Positions 43,048 to 51,735 of a stretch of 64,000 nucleotides of DNA are shown in pieces. Every line of letters starts with the position of its first letter. Within the stretch, counting starts at the first letter, position 1. This DNA is from Pseudomonas paralcaligenes (GTDB taxonomy: Bacteria > Pseudomonadota > Gammaproteobacteria > Pseudomonadales > Pseudomonadaceae). A program made the translations under genes and the position numbers. The notes beneath the pieces are model-generated. The model worked only from the letters and a program-made list of their open reading frames with translations. It searched no databases and was not told the DNA's origin. The stretch is from assembly GCF_019655855.1 (NCBI RefSeq), contig NZ_BPFX01000015.1:3043-67042 (forward strand), given 5' to 3'.

Positions 43048-44871
43048 ATGCACCCCCGCGTTCTCGAAGTCACGGAGCGCCTGATCGAGCGGAGCCGCGC
43101 CACCCGCCAGCGCTACCTGGCGATGGTCGCCGCGGCCGCCGAGCAGGGGCCGCAGCGCGGCAAGCTGCAGTGCGCCAACTTCGCCCACGGCGTGGCCGGC
43201 TGCAGCGGCGCGGACAAGCAGACCCTGCGCCTGCCCGATGCGGCCAACGTGGCCATCGTCACCGCCTACAACGACATGCTCTCCGCGCACCAGCCCTACG
43301 AGCGCTTCCCGCCGCTGATCCGCCAGGCCCTGCACGAGGTCGGCTCGGTCGGCCAGGTGGCCGGCGGGGTGCCGGCCATGTGCGACGGCGTCACCCAGGG
43401 CGAACCGGGCATGGAGATCGGCATCGCCAGCCGCGAGACCATCGCCATGGCCACCGCCGTGGCGCTGTCGCACAACATGTTCGACGCCGCCCTGTGCCTG
43501 GGCGTGTGCGACAAGATCGTCCCCGGCCTGCTGATCGGCGCGCTGCGCTTCGGCCACCTGCCGACCATCTTCGTGCCGGCCGGGCCGATGCCGTCCGGCC
43601 TGTCCAACAAGGAGAAGGCCGAGGTGCGCGAGCGCTACGCCGAGGGCAAGGCCAGCCGCGACGAGCTGCTCGCCTCGGAGATGGCCGCCTACCACAGCCC
43701 CGGCACCTGCACCTTCTACGGCACCGCCAACACCAACCAGATGCTGATGGAGGTGATGGGCCTGCACCTGCCCGGCGCCTCCTTCGTCAACCCCGACACC
43801 CCGCTGCGCGACGCCCTGACCCGCGAGGCGGCGCAGCAGGTGGTGCGCCTGAGCCGCCAGGGCGGGCAGTACCTGCCGCTGGCCGAGATCATCGACGAGC
43901 GCGCGCTGATCAACTCGGTGGTGGCGCTGCACGCCACCGGCGGCTCGACCAACCACACCCTGCACCTGCCAGCCATCGCCCAGGCCGCCGGCATCCAGCT
44001 GACCTGGCAGGACATGGCCGAGCTGTCCGAGGTGGTGCCGACCCTGGCCCACGTCTATCCGAACGGCAAGGCCGACATCAACCACTTCCACGCCGCCGGC
44101 GGCACCGCCGTGCTGATCCGCGAGCTGCTCGATGCCGGCCTGCTGCATGAGGACGTCGCCACCGTGGCCGGCCCGGGCCTGCGCCGCTATACCCGGGAAC
44201 CCTTCCTCGGCGAAGGCCGCCTGGTCTGGCGCGAAGGCGCCGTGGCCAGCCTGGACGCCACCATCCTGCGCCCGGTGGCGCAGCCGTTCTCCGCCGAGGG
44301 CGGCCTGAGCCTGCTGCAGGGCAACCTCGGCCGCGGGGTGATGAAGCTCTCCGCCGTGGCGCCGGAGCGTCACGTGATCGAGGCACCGGCGCGGGTTTTC
44401 CACGACCAGCAGTCGCTGGCCGAGGCCTTCCAGGCTGGCGAGCTGGATTGCGACTTCGTCGCCGTGGTGCGCTTCCAGGGCCCGCGCTGCAACGGCATGC
44501 CCGAACTGCACAAGCTCACGCCGTTCCTCGGCGTGCTGCAGGACCGCGGGCACAAGGTGGCGTTGGTCACCGACGGGCGCATGTCCGGTGCCTCCGGCAA
44601 GGTGCCGGCGGCCATCCACATCTGCCCCGAGGCCTTCGACGGCGGCCCGCTGGCCAAGGTGCGCGACGGCGACCCGATCCGCATCGACGGCCGCAGCGGT
44701 GAGCTGCGGGTACTGGTCGATGCGGCCGAGTGGGAGGCCCGCGAACCGGCCGCGCCGCCGCCGGCGGAGATCGGCTGTGGCCGCGAGCTGTTCGCCTTCA
44801 TGCGCGCCGCTTTCAGCCCGGCGGAGCAGGGCGCCAGCGCCTTCAGCGCCAGCCTGAGCGCGCTGCGATGA
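43048..44871 (+). CDS. edd: 6-phosphogluconate dehydratase
   Basis: 607 residues; AGGAG upstream. It converts 6-phosphogluconate to KDPG in the Entner-Doudoroff pathway and belongs to the IlvD/Edd Fe-S dehydratases. Edd-specific blocks are visible: [66 protein letters not shown] and [19 protein letters not shown]; cysteines for the cluster are in the first, third and fourth. Length is normal. The stop overlaps the pgl start (ATGA). Unlike the Pseudomonas arrangements I know, no glk, gltR, gap, zwf or eda is next to it. Confidence 0.96.
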   Translation: MHPRVLEVTERLIERSRATRQRYLAMVAAAAEQGPQRGKLQCANFAHGVAGCSGADKQTLRLPDAANVAIVTAYNDMLSAHQPYERFPPLIRQALHEVGSVGQVAGGVPAMCDGVTQGEPGMEIGIASRETIAMATAVALSHNMFDAALCLGVCDKIVPGLLIGALRFGHLPTIFVPAGPMPSGLSNKEKAEVRERYAEGKASRDELLASEMAAYHSPGTCTFYGTANTNQMLMEVMGLHLPGASFVNPDTPLRDALTREAAQQVVRLSRQGGQYLPLAEIIDERALINSVVALHATGGSTNHTLHLPAIAQAAGIQLTWQDMAELSEVVPTLAHVYPNGKADINHFHAAGGTAVLIRELLDAGLLHEDVATVAGPGLRRYTREPFLGEGRLVWREGAVASLDATILRPVAQPFSAEGGLSLLQGNLGRGVMKLSAVAPERHVIEAPARVFHDQQSLAEAFQAGELDCDFVAVVRFQGPRCNGMPELHKLTPFLGVLQDRGHKVALVTDGRMSGASGKVPAAIHICPEAFDGGPLAKVRDGDPIRIDGRSGELRVLVDAAEWEAREPAAPPPAEIGCGRELFAFMRAAFSPAEQGASAFSASLSALR

Positions 44872-45584
44872 GCGCCGTGGCCGATCTGCTGCTGCCCGAG
44901 GGCGTGCAGGGCCACACCCATGCCGACGCCCAGGCCCTGGCCGAGGCGCTGGCCGGGCAGGTGGCCGAGGCCCTGCGCACCGCCGTGGACGAGCGCGGGC
45001 GGGCGCTGCTGGTGGTCTCCGGCGGGCGTAGCCCGGTGGCCTTCTTCGAATTCCTGGCGCGCCAGGAACTGCCCTGGGCCAGGGTCCAGGTGAGCCTGGC
45101 CGACGAGCGCTGGGTGCCGCCGACCCATGCCGACAGCAACGAGGCGCTGGTGCGCCGCCACCTGCTGCAGGGGCCCGCGGCCCAGGCGACGATGCTCGGC
45201 CTGTACCACCCGGCGGAGAGCCTGGAGGAGGCCGCGCGCCTGGCCGAGCAGGCGCTGGCCGGCCTGCCGCCGATCGACGTGCTGGTGCTGGGCATGGGCG
45301 ACGACGGCCATACCGCCTCGCTGTTCCCGGCCAGCGCCAACCTGCCGGCGGCCCTCGACCCGGCCTGCCCGCGCCGGGTGCTGGCGATGCAGGCGCCGAG
45401 CGAGCCCCGCCAGCGCCTGACCCTGACCCTGCCGCCTCTGGCCGGTGCGCACCTGGCGCTGCTGGCCCTCCAGGGCGCCACCAAGCTGGCTACGCTGAAC
45501 CAGGCGCTGCGCCCGGGGTCGGCGGCAGATATGCCGATCCGCGCGTTCCTGCACGCGCCGTTGCAGGTCCACTGGAGCCCGTAG
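44868..45584 (+). CDS. pgl: 6-phosphogluconolactonase
   Basis: 238 residues from the ATG at 44868, overlapping edd by 4 bp. It hydrolyses 6-phosphogluconolactone to 6-phosphogluconate, the substrate of Edd. Family motifs are [54 protein letters not shown] and the late [17 protein letters not shown]. The family is related to glucosamine-6-phosphate deaminases. In many pseudomonads pgl lies between zwf and eda; here it is coupled to edd alone. A GTAGCCCGGATGCAGTCCGGG repeat follows at 45583. Confidence 0.93.
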   Translation: MSAVADLLLPEGVQGHTHADAQALAEALAGQVAEALRTAVDERGRALLVVSGGRSPVAFFEFLARQELPWARVQVSLADERWVPPTHADSNEALVRRHLLQGPAAQATMLGLYHPAESLEEAARLAEQALAGLPPIDVLVLGMGDDGHTASLFPASANLPAALDPACPRRVLAMQAPSEPRQRLTLTLPPLAGAHLALLALQGATKLATLNQALRPGSAADMPIRAFLHAPLQVHWSP

Positions 45585-45650
45585 CCCGGATGCAGTCCGG
45601 GGGCATGCGCGCCGCCTCGGAGCCGATGGTGCGCATGGCGCACCCTACGA
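45583..45650. repeat. Dispersed intergenic repeats (TAGCCCGGATGCA- and GCGCACCCTACG types)
   Basis: TAGCCCGGATGCAGTCCGGG forms a CCCGGA/TCCGGG dyad and is followed by ATGGCGCACCCTACGA. The first motif recurs at 54102-54121 and the second at 19036, 60287-60307 and 60326-60343. These are extragenic repeat units scattered through the window. Confidence 0.6.
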
Positions 45651-45782
45651 ATCGTATCCGGTGAAAAAATTTTCCGGGGTCTGTCGAATTGCCGGAATGC
45701 CGTTCGACCAGGGAGCAGAACCCCATGCCGGGGTGACCCCGGGGCGCCGGCCGGCGCTCCCGCCAAGACGAGGAGAAGGACG

Positions 45783-46205
45783 ATGCGTTTCATGGTGATA
45801 GTCAAGGCCACCGCGGATTCGGAAGCCGGTGCGATGCCCAGCGAAGAGCTGCTGGCGGCCATGGGCCGGTACAACGAGGAACTGGTGGCCGCCGGGATCA
45901 TGAAGGCCGGCGAGGGCCTGCACCCGAGCAGCAAGGGCGTGCGCGTGCGTTTCTCCGGCGACCAGCGCAGCGTGATCGACGGCCCCTTCGCTGAGACCAA
46001 GGAGCTGATCGCCGGCTTCTGGCTGTGGGAAGTGGCCTCCCTGGCCGAGTGCATCGAATGGGTCAAGCGCTGCCCCAACCCGATGCCCGGCGAGTCGGAT
46101 ATCGAGATCCGCCAGGTCTTCGAGGCCGAGGACTTCGGCGATGAATTCACCCCCGAGCTGCGCGAGCAGGAAGAACGCCTGCGTGCCCGCATGGCCGGCC
46201 AATGA
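45783..46205 (+). CDS. YciI family protein (DGPF domain)
   Basis: 140 residues, preceded by GAGGAGAAGG. The start MRFMVIVKATADSEAG and the DGPF signature in VIDGPFAETKELIAGFWLWEV are clear. This family is a small dimeric alpha-beta barrel of uncertain enzymatic role, and is frequently encoded with ECF-type sigma factors; none is visible here. Instead a PhnB-like gene follows after 13 bp, also a common companion. Upstream, an AT-rich dyad GAAAAAATTTTC near 45663 may be part of the promoter. Confidence 0.9.
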   Translation: MRFMVIVKATADSEAGAMPSEELLAAMGRYNEELVAAGIMKAGEGLHPSSKGVRVRFSGDQRSVIDGPFAETKELIAGFWLWEVASLAECIEWVKRCPNPMPGESDIEIRQVFEAEDFGDEFTPELREQEERLRARMAGQ

Positions 46206-46218
46206 GGAGCGACGAATC

Positions 46219-46638
46219 ATGAAAATCCATGCCTACCTGATCTTCGACGGCCAGTGCGCCGAGGCCTTCCGCTTCTACCAGCAGGTGCTGGGCGGCGAAC
46301 TGCTGGTGATGCCGTTCGGCGACAGCCCGGCCTGTGGCGAGGTGGCGCCGGAACACCGCGAGCGCACCATGCACGCCAGCCTGAACACCGGCGGCGAGCT
46401 GCTGATGGGTTCCGACACCATGCCGGGCGACGCCTACGACGGCATCAAGGGCTGCCACATCTCCCTGCAGGCCGAGGGCCTGGCCCAGGCCGAGCGCCTG
46501 TACCGGGAGCTGGCGGCCCAGGGCTCGGTACAGATGGAGCTGCAGAAGACCTTCTGGGCCGAGGGCTTTGCCATGCTCACCGACCGCTTCGGCGTGCCGT
46601 GGATGATCAACTTCTCCGGCGACTGCCAGGAGTCCTGA
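46219..46638 (+). CDS. PhnB-like VOC family protein
   Basis: 139 residues from the ATG at 46219, with GAGGAG ten bases upstream. It has the PhnB/glyoxalase-like fold: MKIHAYLIFDGQCAEAFRFYQQVLGGEL, MHASLNTGGELLMGSD, and the end WAEGFAMLTDRFGVPWMINF. These proteins resemble metal-dependent dioxygenases and glyoxalases, but most have no proven activity. It forms a two-gene unit with the YciI gene. Confidence 0.9.
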   Translation: MKIHAYLIFDGQCAEAFRFYQQVLGGELLVMPFGDSPACGEVAPEHRERTMHASLNTGGELLMGSDTMPGDAYDGIKGCHISLQAEGLAQAERLYRELAAQGSVQMELQKTFWAEGFAMLTDRFGVPWMINFSGDCQES

Positions 46639-46687
46639 CGGCCGCTGCGGTATGCTGGGCGCCCCTTTGCCGCGGCGCCCGTTCCCC

Positions 46688-47101
46688 ATGCTGGTGATCT
46701 CCAACAACGTCCACCTGCCCGACGACGAGATCGAGCTGACCGCCATCCGCGCCCAGGGCGCCGGCGGGCAGAACGTCAACAAGGTGTCCAGCGCCGTGCA
46801 TCTGCGCTTCGACAGCCAGGCCTCGTCGCTGCCGCCGTTCTACAAGGAGCGCCTGCTGGCGCTGCGCGACAGCCGCGTCACCGAGGAAGGCGTGGTGATC
46901 ATCAAGGCCCAGCAGTACCGCACCCAGGAACAGAACCGCGCCGACGCCCTGGAGCGCCTGGCGGAGCTGATCCGCAACGCCGGTAAGGTGGAGAAGGCGC
47001 GCCGGCCGACCAAGCCCACCCTGGGCTCGAAGAAGCGCCGCCTGGAGGGCAAGGCCAAGCGCGGCGCGATCAAGGCCGGGCGCGGCAGGGTGGATTTCTA
47101 G
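46688..47101 (+). CDS. arfB: Alternative ribosome-rescue factor ArfB (peptidyl-tRNA hydrolase)
   Basis: 137 residues from the ATG at 46688 (MLVISNNVHLPDDEIEL). The release-factor GGQ motif is in RAQGAGGQNVNKVSSAVHLRF. The C-terminal tail is highly basic (KKRRLEGKAKRGAIKAGRGR), as needed to enter the mRNA channel of stalled ribosomes. Length matches YaeJ/ArfB. It hydrolyses peptidyl-tRNA on ribosomes stalled without a stop codon. It is probably monocistronic, 49 bp after the PhnB-like gene. Confidence 0.95.
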   Translation: MLVISNNVHLPDDEIELTAIRAQGAGGQNVNKVSSAVHLRFDSQASSLPPFYKERLLALRDSRVTEEGVVIIKAQQYRTQEQNRADALERLAELIRNAGKVEKARRPTKPTLGSKKRRLEGKAKRGAIKAGRGRVDF

Positions 47102-47378
47102 GGCCATGTCCCCATTGGTCGGAATAACCGTTGTGCCAGTGGGAGCGGACTTGTCCGCGAAGCTTTTCTGTCAGCCCGTCCGCGGACAAGTCCGCTCCCA
47201 CAAGGGTTGAGCCCCTCAACAACAGTTGACTCCGACATGGCCATTTCTAGAGCCGTTGCGTCGGGCTCCCGGGTCGGCCAGGTCGTTCGTCGGGCGCCGA
47301 GGTAGCCATTTGCCACTGTGCGATTTCACTGTGTATAACCAAGGCATCGGTTTCACCGCCAACACAGGGAATGTCGCC
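47102..47378. repeat. Non-coding stretch with a long REP-like inverted repeat
   Basis: GTGGGAGCGGACTTGTCCGC at 47139-47158 is mirrored at 47183-47202, a 20-bp near-perfect stem around a 24-base loop. It sits between arfB and the TIM-barrel gene and could halt or protect the arfB transcript. The remaining sequence is leader DNA for the next gene. Confidence 0.8.
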
Positions 47379-48701
47379 ATGCACCAGCCGTCCGCCGCCA
47401 CGCAGAACGCCCACCGGCTGCTCGCCGCCGCCCAGGAGAAGATCGACCTGCTCCAGCGCATCGAGCCCTATCTGATCGACCTGTCCCTGCGCGAGAACCC
47501 GGTGGGCGCGCGGATCGGCCAGACCCTCAAGGACAAGCTGGAGATCCTGCCGAAGCTGCGCGAATTCGGCTTCCGCAACATCCTGCTCGGCACCCTCGAC
47601 TATTCCTACCCGGCCGAGCTGGAAGTCGACGACGACTTCATGATGTACCTGCGCGACCACCAGGTGGACACCACCGGTTGCTTCGCCTTCACCGCCCTGG
47701 GCCTGGTCGACGCCCAGGGCCACTTCACGCCCGACGCCTCGCAGCTCAAGCTGCGTGACTACCGGGTGCCCAACACCCTGCACGAGATCTACCTGAGCAA
47801 GGAGGGCATGGGCACGCAGTACGACCTGGCCACCGTGCTGCGCAGCCTGCCGGCCAGCATCCGCTGGCTGCGCGAGAACATCCGCGGCGACCACGGCGCG
47901 CCGCCGCGCATCCTGATCAACATCGTCGACGGCTGCGACGCCTTCGCCGAGGACCCCGGTGCGGTCTTCCAGGTGCTGGAGCTGCTGGCCGGGCAGCCGA
48001 TCGAGGGCATCAGCATCGAGGACGACCGCGGCACCTACCTGCCGCTGCAGGTCGGCGCCTACGTCGCCGCGGCACGCAGCCTGCTGCCGCCGCCGCTGAA
48101 GATCCTGGTGCACATGCACGCCGGCGGCGGCTTCGAGAACGCCTCGCTGATCGAGGCCCTGCTCAATGGCGCGGACGGCGCCTGGGGTGGCCTGCCCAAG
48201 CGCGCGGCGATCATCGGCCACGCCTCCCTGGGCGAGCTGATCGCCAACCTGGTGCGGGTCGGCAACCCGAACATGCGCCAGTACCGCCTGGACCGCCTGC
48301 TGCCGCTGGCCACCAACCTACAGGAGCTGGACGACGAGGCGGCGGTGCCGGACGACCTGCCGATCCTCGGCCACAATGCCTACCGCCTGCCGCTGAGCTT
48401 CTTCCGCCAGCTGCCCGGGCGCTTCATGGACCTGCCGCCCGAGGCCATCGGCGGCACCTACCGCTACCGGGTCTGCCCGCTGGTCAGCGACACCGCGGTG
48501 ATCGCCGGGCGTCTGGCGGAAGTGCTCTGCCTGCAGGCCGACGGATTCCGCGAGGCGGTGCTGGAGCAGATGATCTTTCTCATGCGCCGCGACCTGCGCG
48601 CCGGCGAGCGGATCGCTTACGATGAGCCCGACAACCTGAAACAGCTGTACGCCCGCGCCCTGCGCGAGTGCGAGCCACCCGTGACGCAAGCCGAGGCCTG
48701 A
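47379..48701 (+). CDS. TIM-barrel protein related to DRE-TIM (HMG-CoA lyase/isopropylmalate synthase-like) enzymes
   Basis: About 440 residues from the ATG at 47379 (MHQPSAATQNAHRLLAA), with AGGGA upstream. Residues about 30-340 look like a barrel: LSLRENPVGARIGQTLKDKLEIL, FGFRNILLGTLDYSYP, ILINIVDGCDAF, IEGISIEDDRGTYLP, then LKILVHMHAGGGFENASLIEALLNGADGAWGGLP. The H-x-H pair with a following Gly-rich, Asn- and Asp-bearing loop resembles the metal site of HMGL-like enzymes, but the usual DRE start is not evident. The substrate is unknown. The PAS-GGDEF gene follows after only 3 bp, an unusual pairing of an enzyme-like protein with a c-di-GMP cyclase. Confidence 0.7.
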   Translation: MHQPSAATQNAHRLLAAAQEKIDLLQRIEPYLIDLSLRENPVGARIGQTLKDKLEILPKLREFGFRNILLGTLDYSYPAELEVDDDFMMYLRDHQVDTTGCFAFTALGLVDAQGHFTPDASQLKLRDYRVPNTLHEIYLSKEGMGTQYDLATVLRSLPASIRWLRENIRGDHGAPPRILINIVDGCDAFAEDPGAVFQVLELLAGQPIEGISIEDDRGTYLPLQVGAYVAAARSLLPPPLKILVHMHAGGGFENASLIEALLNGADGAWGGLPKRAAIIGHASLGELIANLVRVGNPNMRQYRLDRLLPLATNLQELDDEAAVPDDLPILGHNAYRLPLSFFRQLPGRFMDLPPEAIGGTYRYRVCPLVSDTAVIAGRLAEVLCLQADGFREAVLEQMIFLMRRDLRAGERIAYDEPDNLKQLYARALRECEPPVTQAEA

Positions 48702-48704
48702 CCC

Positions 48705-49658
48705 GTGGAAACCGATAGCGCCGTATACAAGACCCTGCTGGAGTCGACCAAGGCGATCCCCTGGAAGATCGATTGGAAGACCATGACCTTCGCCTACATC
48801 GGCCCGCAGATCGAGCCGTTGCTGGGCTGGACGCAGGAGAGCTGGATCAGCGCCAACGACTGGGCCGAACGCATCCACGAGGAAGACCGCGAGCGGGTGG
48901 TGAACTTCTGCATCGCCCAGTCCCAGTGCGGCATCGACCACGAGGCCGACTACCGGGCGCTGACCAAGGACGGCGACTACGTGTGGATACGCGACGTGGT
49001 CCACGTGATGCGCGACGAGGCCGGCGAGACCGAGGCGCTGATCGGCTTCATGTTCGACATCAGCGAGCGCAAGAAGACCGAGGAACAGCTGCTGGCCCTG
49101 CAGCGGCAGCTGGAGGAGTACTCCTACAAGGACGGCCTGACCGGCATCAACAACCGGCGCATGTTCGACTCCATCCTTGAAATCGAGTGGGGCAACGCCC
49201 AGCGCACCCGCCGGCCGCTGTCGCTGATCCTGCTGGATATCGACTGCTTCAAGCAGTTCAACGACCACTACGGCCACATCAAGGGCGACGACTGCCTGAA
49301 GCGTGTCGGCCAGACCCTGCTGGGCGCCGCGGCGCGCCCGCGCGATTGCGTGGCCCGTTACGGTGGCGAGGAGTTCGTGCTGATCCTTCCGGAAACCGAC
49401 GCCGCCTCGGCGAAGCGGATCGCCGAGCGCTGCCGCAAGCTGGTGCGCAAGCAGCAGATCGCCCACGAACAATCCAAGGTGGCGCAGCTGGTGACGGTCA
49501 GCCTGGGCGTCGGCACCATCATCCCGGAAGTGCGCGACACCCCGCTGGCCTTCCTCGAAGCGGTGGACCGCCTGCTCTACCAGGCCAAGCAGGAAGGCCG
49601 CGACCGCCTGCAGCACGGCCACTGCGGTGGCGGCGAGGCGGAGGCCTGCCAGGCCTGA
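48705..49658 (+). CDS. PAS-GGDEF diguanylate cyclase
   Basis: 317 residues starting with GTG at 48705, three bases after the preceding stop. A PAS_3-type domain occupies about 15-125 (FAYIGPQIEPLLGWTQESW, EEDRERVVNFCIAQ, ADYRALTKDGDYVWIRDVV, GFMFDISERKKTEEQ). The GGDEF domain follows with DGLTGINNRRMFD, LILLDIDCFKQFNDHYGH and the catalytic GGEEF at about residue 220, plus an inhibitory RxxD (RPRD) five residues before it. There is no membrane segment, so it is a cytoplasmic sensor cyclase. Tight linkage suggests that its signal relates to the upstream TIM-barrel protein. Confidence 0.92.
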   Translation: METDSAVYKTLLESTKAIPWKIDWKTMTFAYIGPQIEPLLGWTQESWISANDWAERIHEEDRERVVNFCIAQSQCGIDHEADYRALTKDGDYVWIRDVVHVMRDEAGETEALIGFMFDISERKKTEEQLLALQRQLEEYSYKDGLTGINNRRMFDSILEIEWGNAQRTRRPLSLILLDIDCFKQFNDHYGHIKGDDCLKRVGQTLLGAAARPRDCVARYGGEEFVLILPETDAASAKRIAERCRKLVRKQQIAHEQSKVAQLVTVSLGVGTIIPEVRDTPLAFLEAVDRLLYQAKQEGRDRLQHGHCGGGEAEACQA

Positions 49659-49697
49659 ACCGTCCCGTGACCGGGCAAGCCTGCGGACGGCAGAGTC

Positions 49698-50378
49698 TCA
49701 GGCCGACGCACCGGTGCCGTTCGCCAGGGTGGCGGCGAGTTGCGACAGGTAATCGCCGAACCCGCAGCGGGCCCGCGCGTCGCGTCGGGCGCTGGTGACG
49801 ACGCTGTTCTGACCGGTCCAGACGATGCGCGCGCCGGCGTTCTGCAGCGCGCCGACCAGGTGCACGTCCTCATGGGCGCTCAGCGGCGGGAAGCCGCCGA
49901 CCCGCTGGTAGGCCGCCGTGCACACGCCCAGGTTGGCGCCGTGGATGTGCCGGTGGCCGTCCTCGTGACAGTAGCGCTGGTGGTAGGCGGCCTGGACCTG
50001 GCCGTCGTAGCCCTCCCAGTCGTGCACCCGCACGGTGCCGCACACCACCTCCGCCTCATGTCGCAGCTGTTGCACCAGCCAGTCCGGCGACACCCGGCTG
50101 TCGGCGTCGGTGCAGGCCAGCCAGCGCGCGCCCCGGGCGATGACGTGGGCGGCGCCGGCGCGGCGCGCCTGGCCGACGTTGCCCGCGTCGATGGTCAGGG
50201 TGGCCACGCCCAGCTCGCCGGCGATGGCGGCGGAGCCGTCGCTGCAGGCGTCCAGCACCACCAGGATCAGCACCGGCTCGCCGTCCAGGCCGGGGTGCCG
50301 GGCGGCCTGCTGGAGGGCGTGCAGGCACTGGCCGAGCAGGCGTTCCTCGTTGTGTGCGGGCACCACCACGCCGATCAC
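49698..50378 (-). CDS. Family 2 glycosyltransferase
   Basis: 226 residues from a GTG at 50378 that overlaps the methyltransferase stop (GTGA). GT-A motifs are IGVVVPAHNEERLLGQCL, VVLDACSDGS, LACTDADSRVSPDWLVQQL (DxD-type) and HGANLGVCTAAYQRVGGFPPLSAHEDVHLV (the ED acceptor motif). No membrane helices. It should add a sugar to an acceptor in the cytoplasm. It is the last gene of a four-gene overlapping operon; the acceptor is unknown. Confidence 0.88.
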   Translation of the reverse strand: MIGVVVPAHNEERLLGQCLHALQQAARHPGLDGEPVLILVVLDACSDGSAAIAGELGVATLTIDAGNVGQARRAGAAHVIARGARWLACTDADSRVSPDWLVQQLRHEAEVVCGTVRVHDWEGYDGQVQAAYHQRYCHEDGHRHIHGANLGVCTAAYQRVGGFPPLSAHEDVHLVGALQNAGARIVWTGQNSVVTSARRDARARCGFGDYLSQLAATLANGTGASA

Positions 50379-50974
50379 AGCGCGTCCTCGTCGAGGTCGA
50401 CGGTGCAATGCGGGACGCACCAGAGTTCCAGCAGGAAGTCGCTCTCCTCGTGGCGCACGGCGCGCTGCAGCGGCAGGTTCGCGTGCAGCAGGCGGTGCAC
50501 CTGGCGGCCGTCCAGCGGGCAGTCGAGGATCGGGTGCAGCCAGTGGCAGGCGAGCAGCGCGCCGTCGGCGCTCAGGCTGTCCATGCAGCGCTGGATCAGC
50601 CGCTGCAGGTCGGCCTCGCTGAGGTAGTAGCCCAGTTCGCTGAGCACGATCAGGTCGAACGGCCCCGCCGGCCATTCCTCGGGCAGCCGGGCGGTGCGCA
50701 CCTCGGCGCCGGGGAAGGCGGCCAGGCGTTCCCGCGCCAGGGCCGTGGCGCGGGCGCTGATGTCGCAGCTCAGCAGGCGGTCGCAGCGCTCTGCGAGCGC
50801 CACGCTGAGTTCACCGTTGGAACAGCCGGGCTCGAAGATGTACGCGTAGCGCTGGCGCGGCAGCGTCGCCAGCGCCAGTTCGCGCTTGCGCCGCTCGTAC
50901 CAGCGGCGGCGGAAGCCCCAGGGGTCTTCGCTGTGCTGGTACAGCGCGTCGAAGTAGCCGACCGGCATGCTCAT
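50375..50974 (-). CDS. Class I SAM-dependent methyltransferase (NodS-like)
   Basis: 199 residues. The SAM-binding motif I is IFEPGCSNGELSVALAERC, with the acidic residue of motif II in LLSCDISARATALA and motif IV in PFDLIVLSELGYYLSEADL. It opens with GYFDALYQHSEDPWGFRRRWYERRK, typical of NodS/nodulation-like N-methyltransferases acting on deacetylated sugar amines. Both its start and its stop overlap neighbouring genes (ATGA, GTGA). With the PIG-L deacetylase just upstream, N-methylation of a newly exposed amine is an attractive idea, but it is inference. Confidence 0.9.
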   Translation of the reverse strand: MSMPVGYFDALYQHSEDPWGFRRRWYERRKRELALATLPRQRYAYIFEPGCSNGELSVALAERCDRLLSCDISARATALARERLAAFPGAEVRTARLPEEWPAGPFDLIVLSELGYYLSEADLQRLIQRCMDSLSADGALLACHWLHPILDCPLDGRQVHRLLHANLPLQRAVRHEESDFLLELWCVPHCTVDLDEDAL

Positions 50975-51735
50975 AGGAAGAAGATCTCGCGGGATTCGGC
51001 GAAGCGCTCCAGGGTGCCCTCGGAGAGCACCGGGTCGGCGCCGGTCGAGGCGTCGGGCAGCAGCTGTGAGCGATGGGCCTGGATGGCCGACTGCTTGCGC
51101 GCCAGGGCATCGTCGTCGAGCAGCAGCTTGCGTGCCCGCTCCCAGGGCAGGCGCGGGTCGTCCGGCTCGGCCCAGTGCCAGGCCCAGATCGGCACCTCAT
51201 AGAGCTGGCAGCCCCAGGCCTCGGCGGCGATGGCGGTGGCGCGGCCCACCGCCTCGTGGTCGCAGTGGCCGTCGGCGTGCCAGGTGGTGATCACGTGGGT
51301 GTAGCCCTCGAGCAACTGCCACAGGCGCTCGACCAGGCGCGCCTCGTCCCGGCCCACCTGGCTGTCGGCGAAGCGCAGGCGCAGCCATTGCAGCTGCCTG
51401 GGCGAGAAGCCCAGGCGGCGCAGCGCCAACTGGCTCTCCCAGACCCGTTCGCGGCGCAGGCGGTTGGCCGACCAGGCGCTGGAGCCCGGGTGGCTGGCCT
51501 CGCCGTCGGTGACGGCGATGACACTGATGCCGGCGCCGCGCCGTGCCAGGGTGGCGAGCAGGCCGCCGCAGCCGAGGATTTCGTCGTCCGGGTGGGGCGC
51601 GACGATGGCGACCCGGGCGCCCGGCGGCAGCAGTTCGTCGATGCCGATGGGCGCGACGGCGGCCAGCCGGTTCGAGCCGCGCCAGGCGCTGGCTGGCGTA
51701 CCGGCGCCGCGGATCGGGTTGAGGGCTTCGCTCAT
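50971..51735 (-). CDS. PIG-L family deacetylase (LmbE-like)
   Basis: 254 residues from the ATG at 51735 (MSEALNPIRGAGTP), which overlaps the upstream stop as ATGA; an ATG nine bases earlier is possible. The zinc motif is VAIVAPHPDDEILGCGGLLA, with TDGEASHPGSSAW and the third ligand region TTWHADGHCDHEAVGRA. This is the fold of GlcNAc-PI de-N-acetylases, MshB and BshB. It is expected to remove an N-acetyl group from an amino sugar or similar. Coupled to methyltransferase and glycosyltransferase genes. Confidence 0.93.
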   Translation of the reverse strand: MSEALNPIRGAGTPASAWRGSNRLAAVAPIGIDELLPPGARVAIVAPHPDDEILGCGGLLATLARRGAGISVIAVTDGEASHPGSSAWSANRLRRERVWESQLALRRLGFSPRQLQWLRLRFADSQVGRDEARLVERLWQLLEGYTHVITTWHADGHCDHEAVGRATAIAAEAWGCQLYEVPIWAWHWAEPDDPRLPWERARKLLLDDDALARKQSAIQAHRSQLLPDASTGADPVLSEGTLERFAESREIFFL

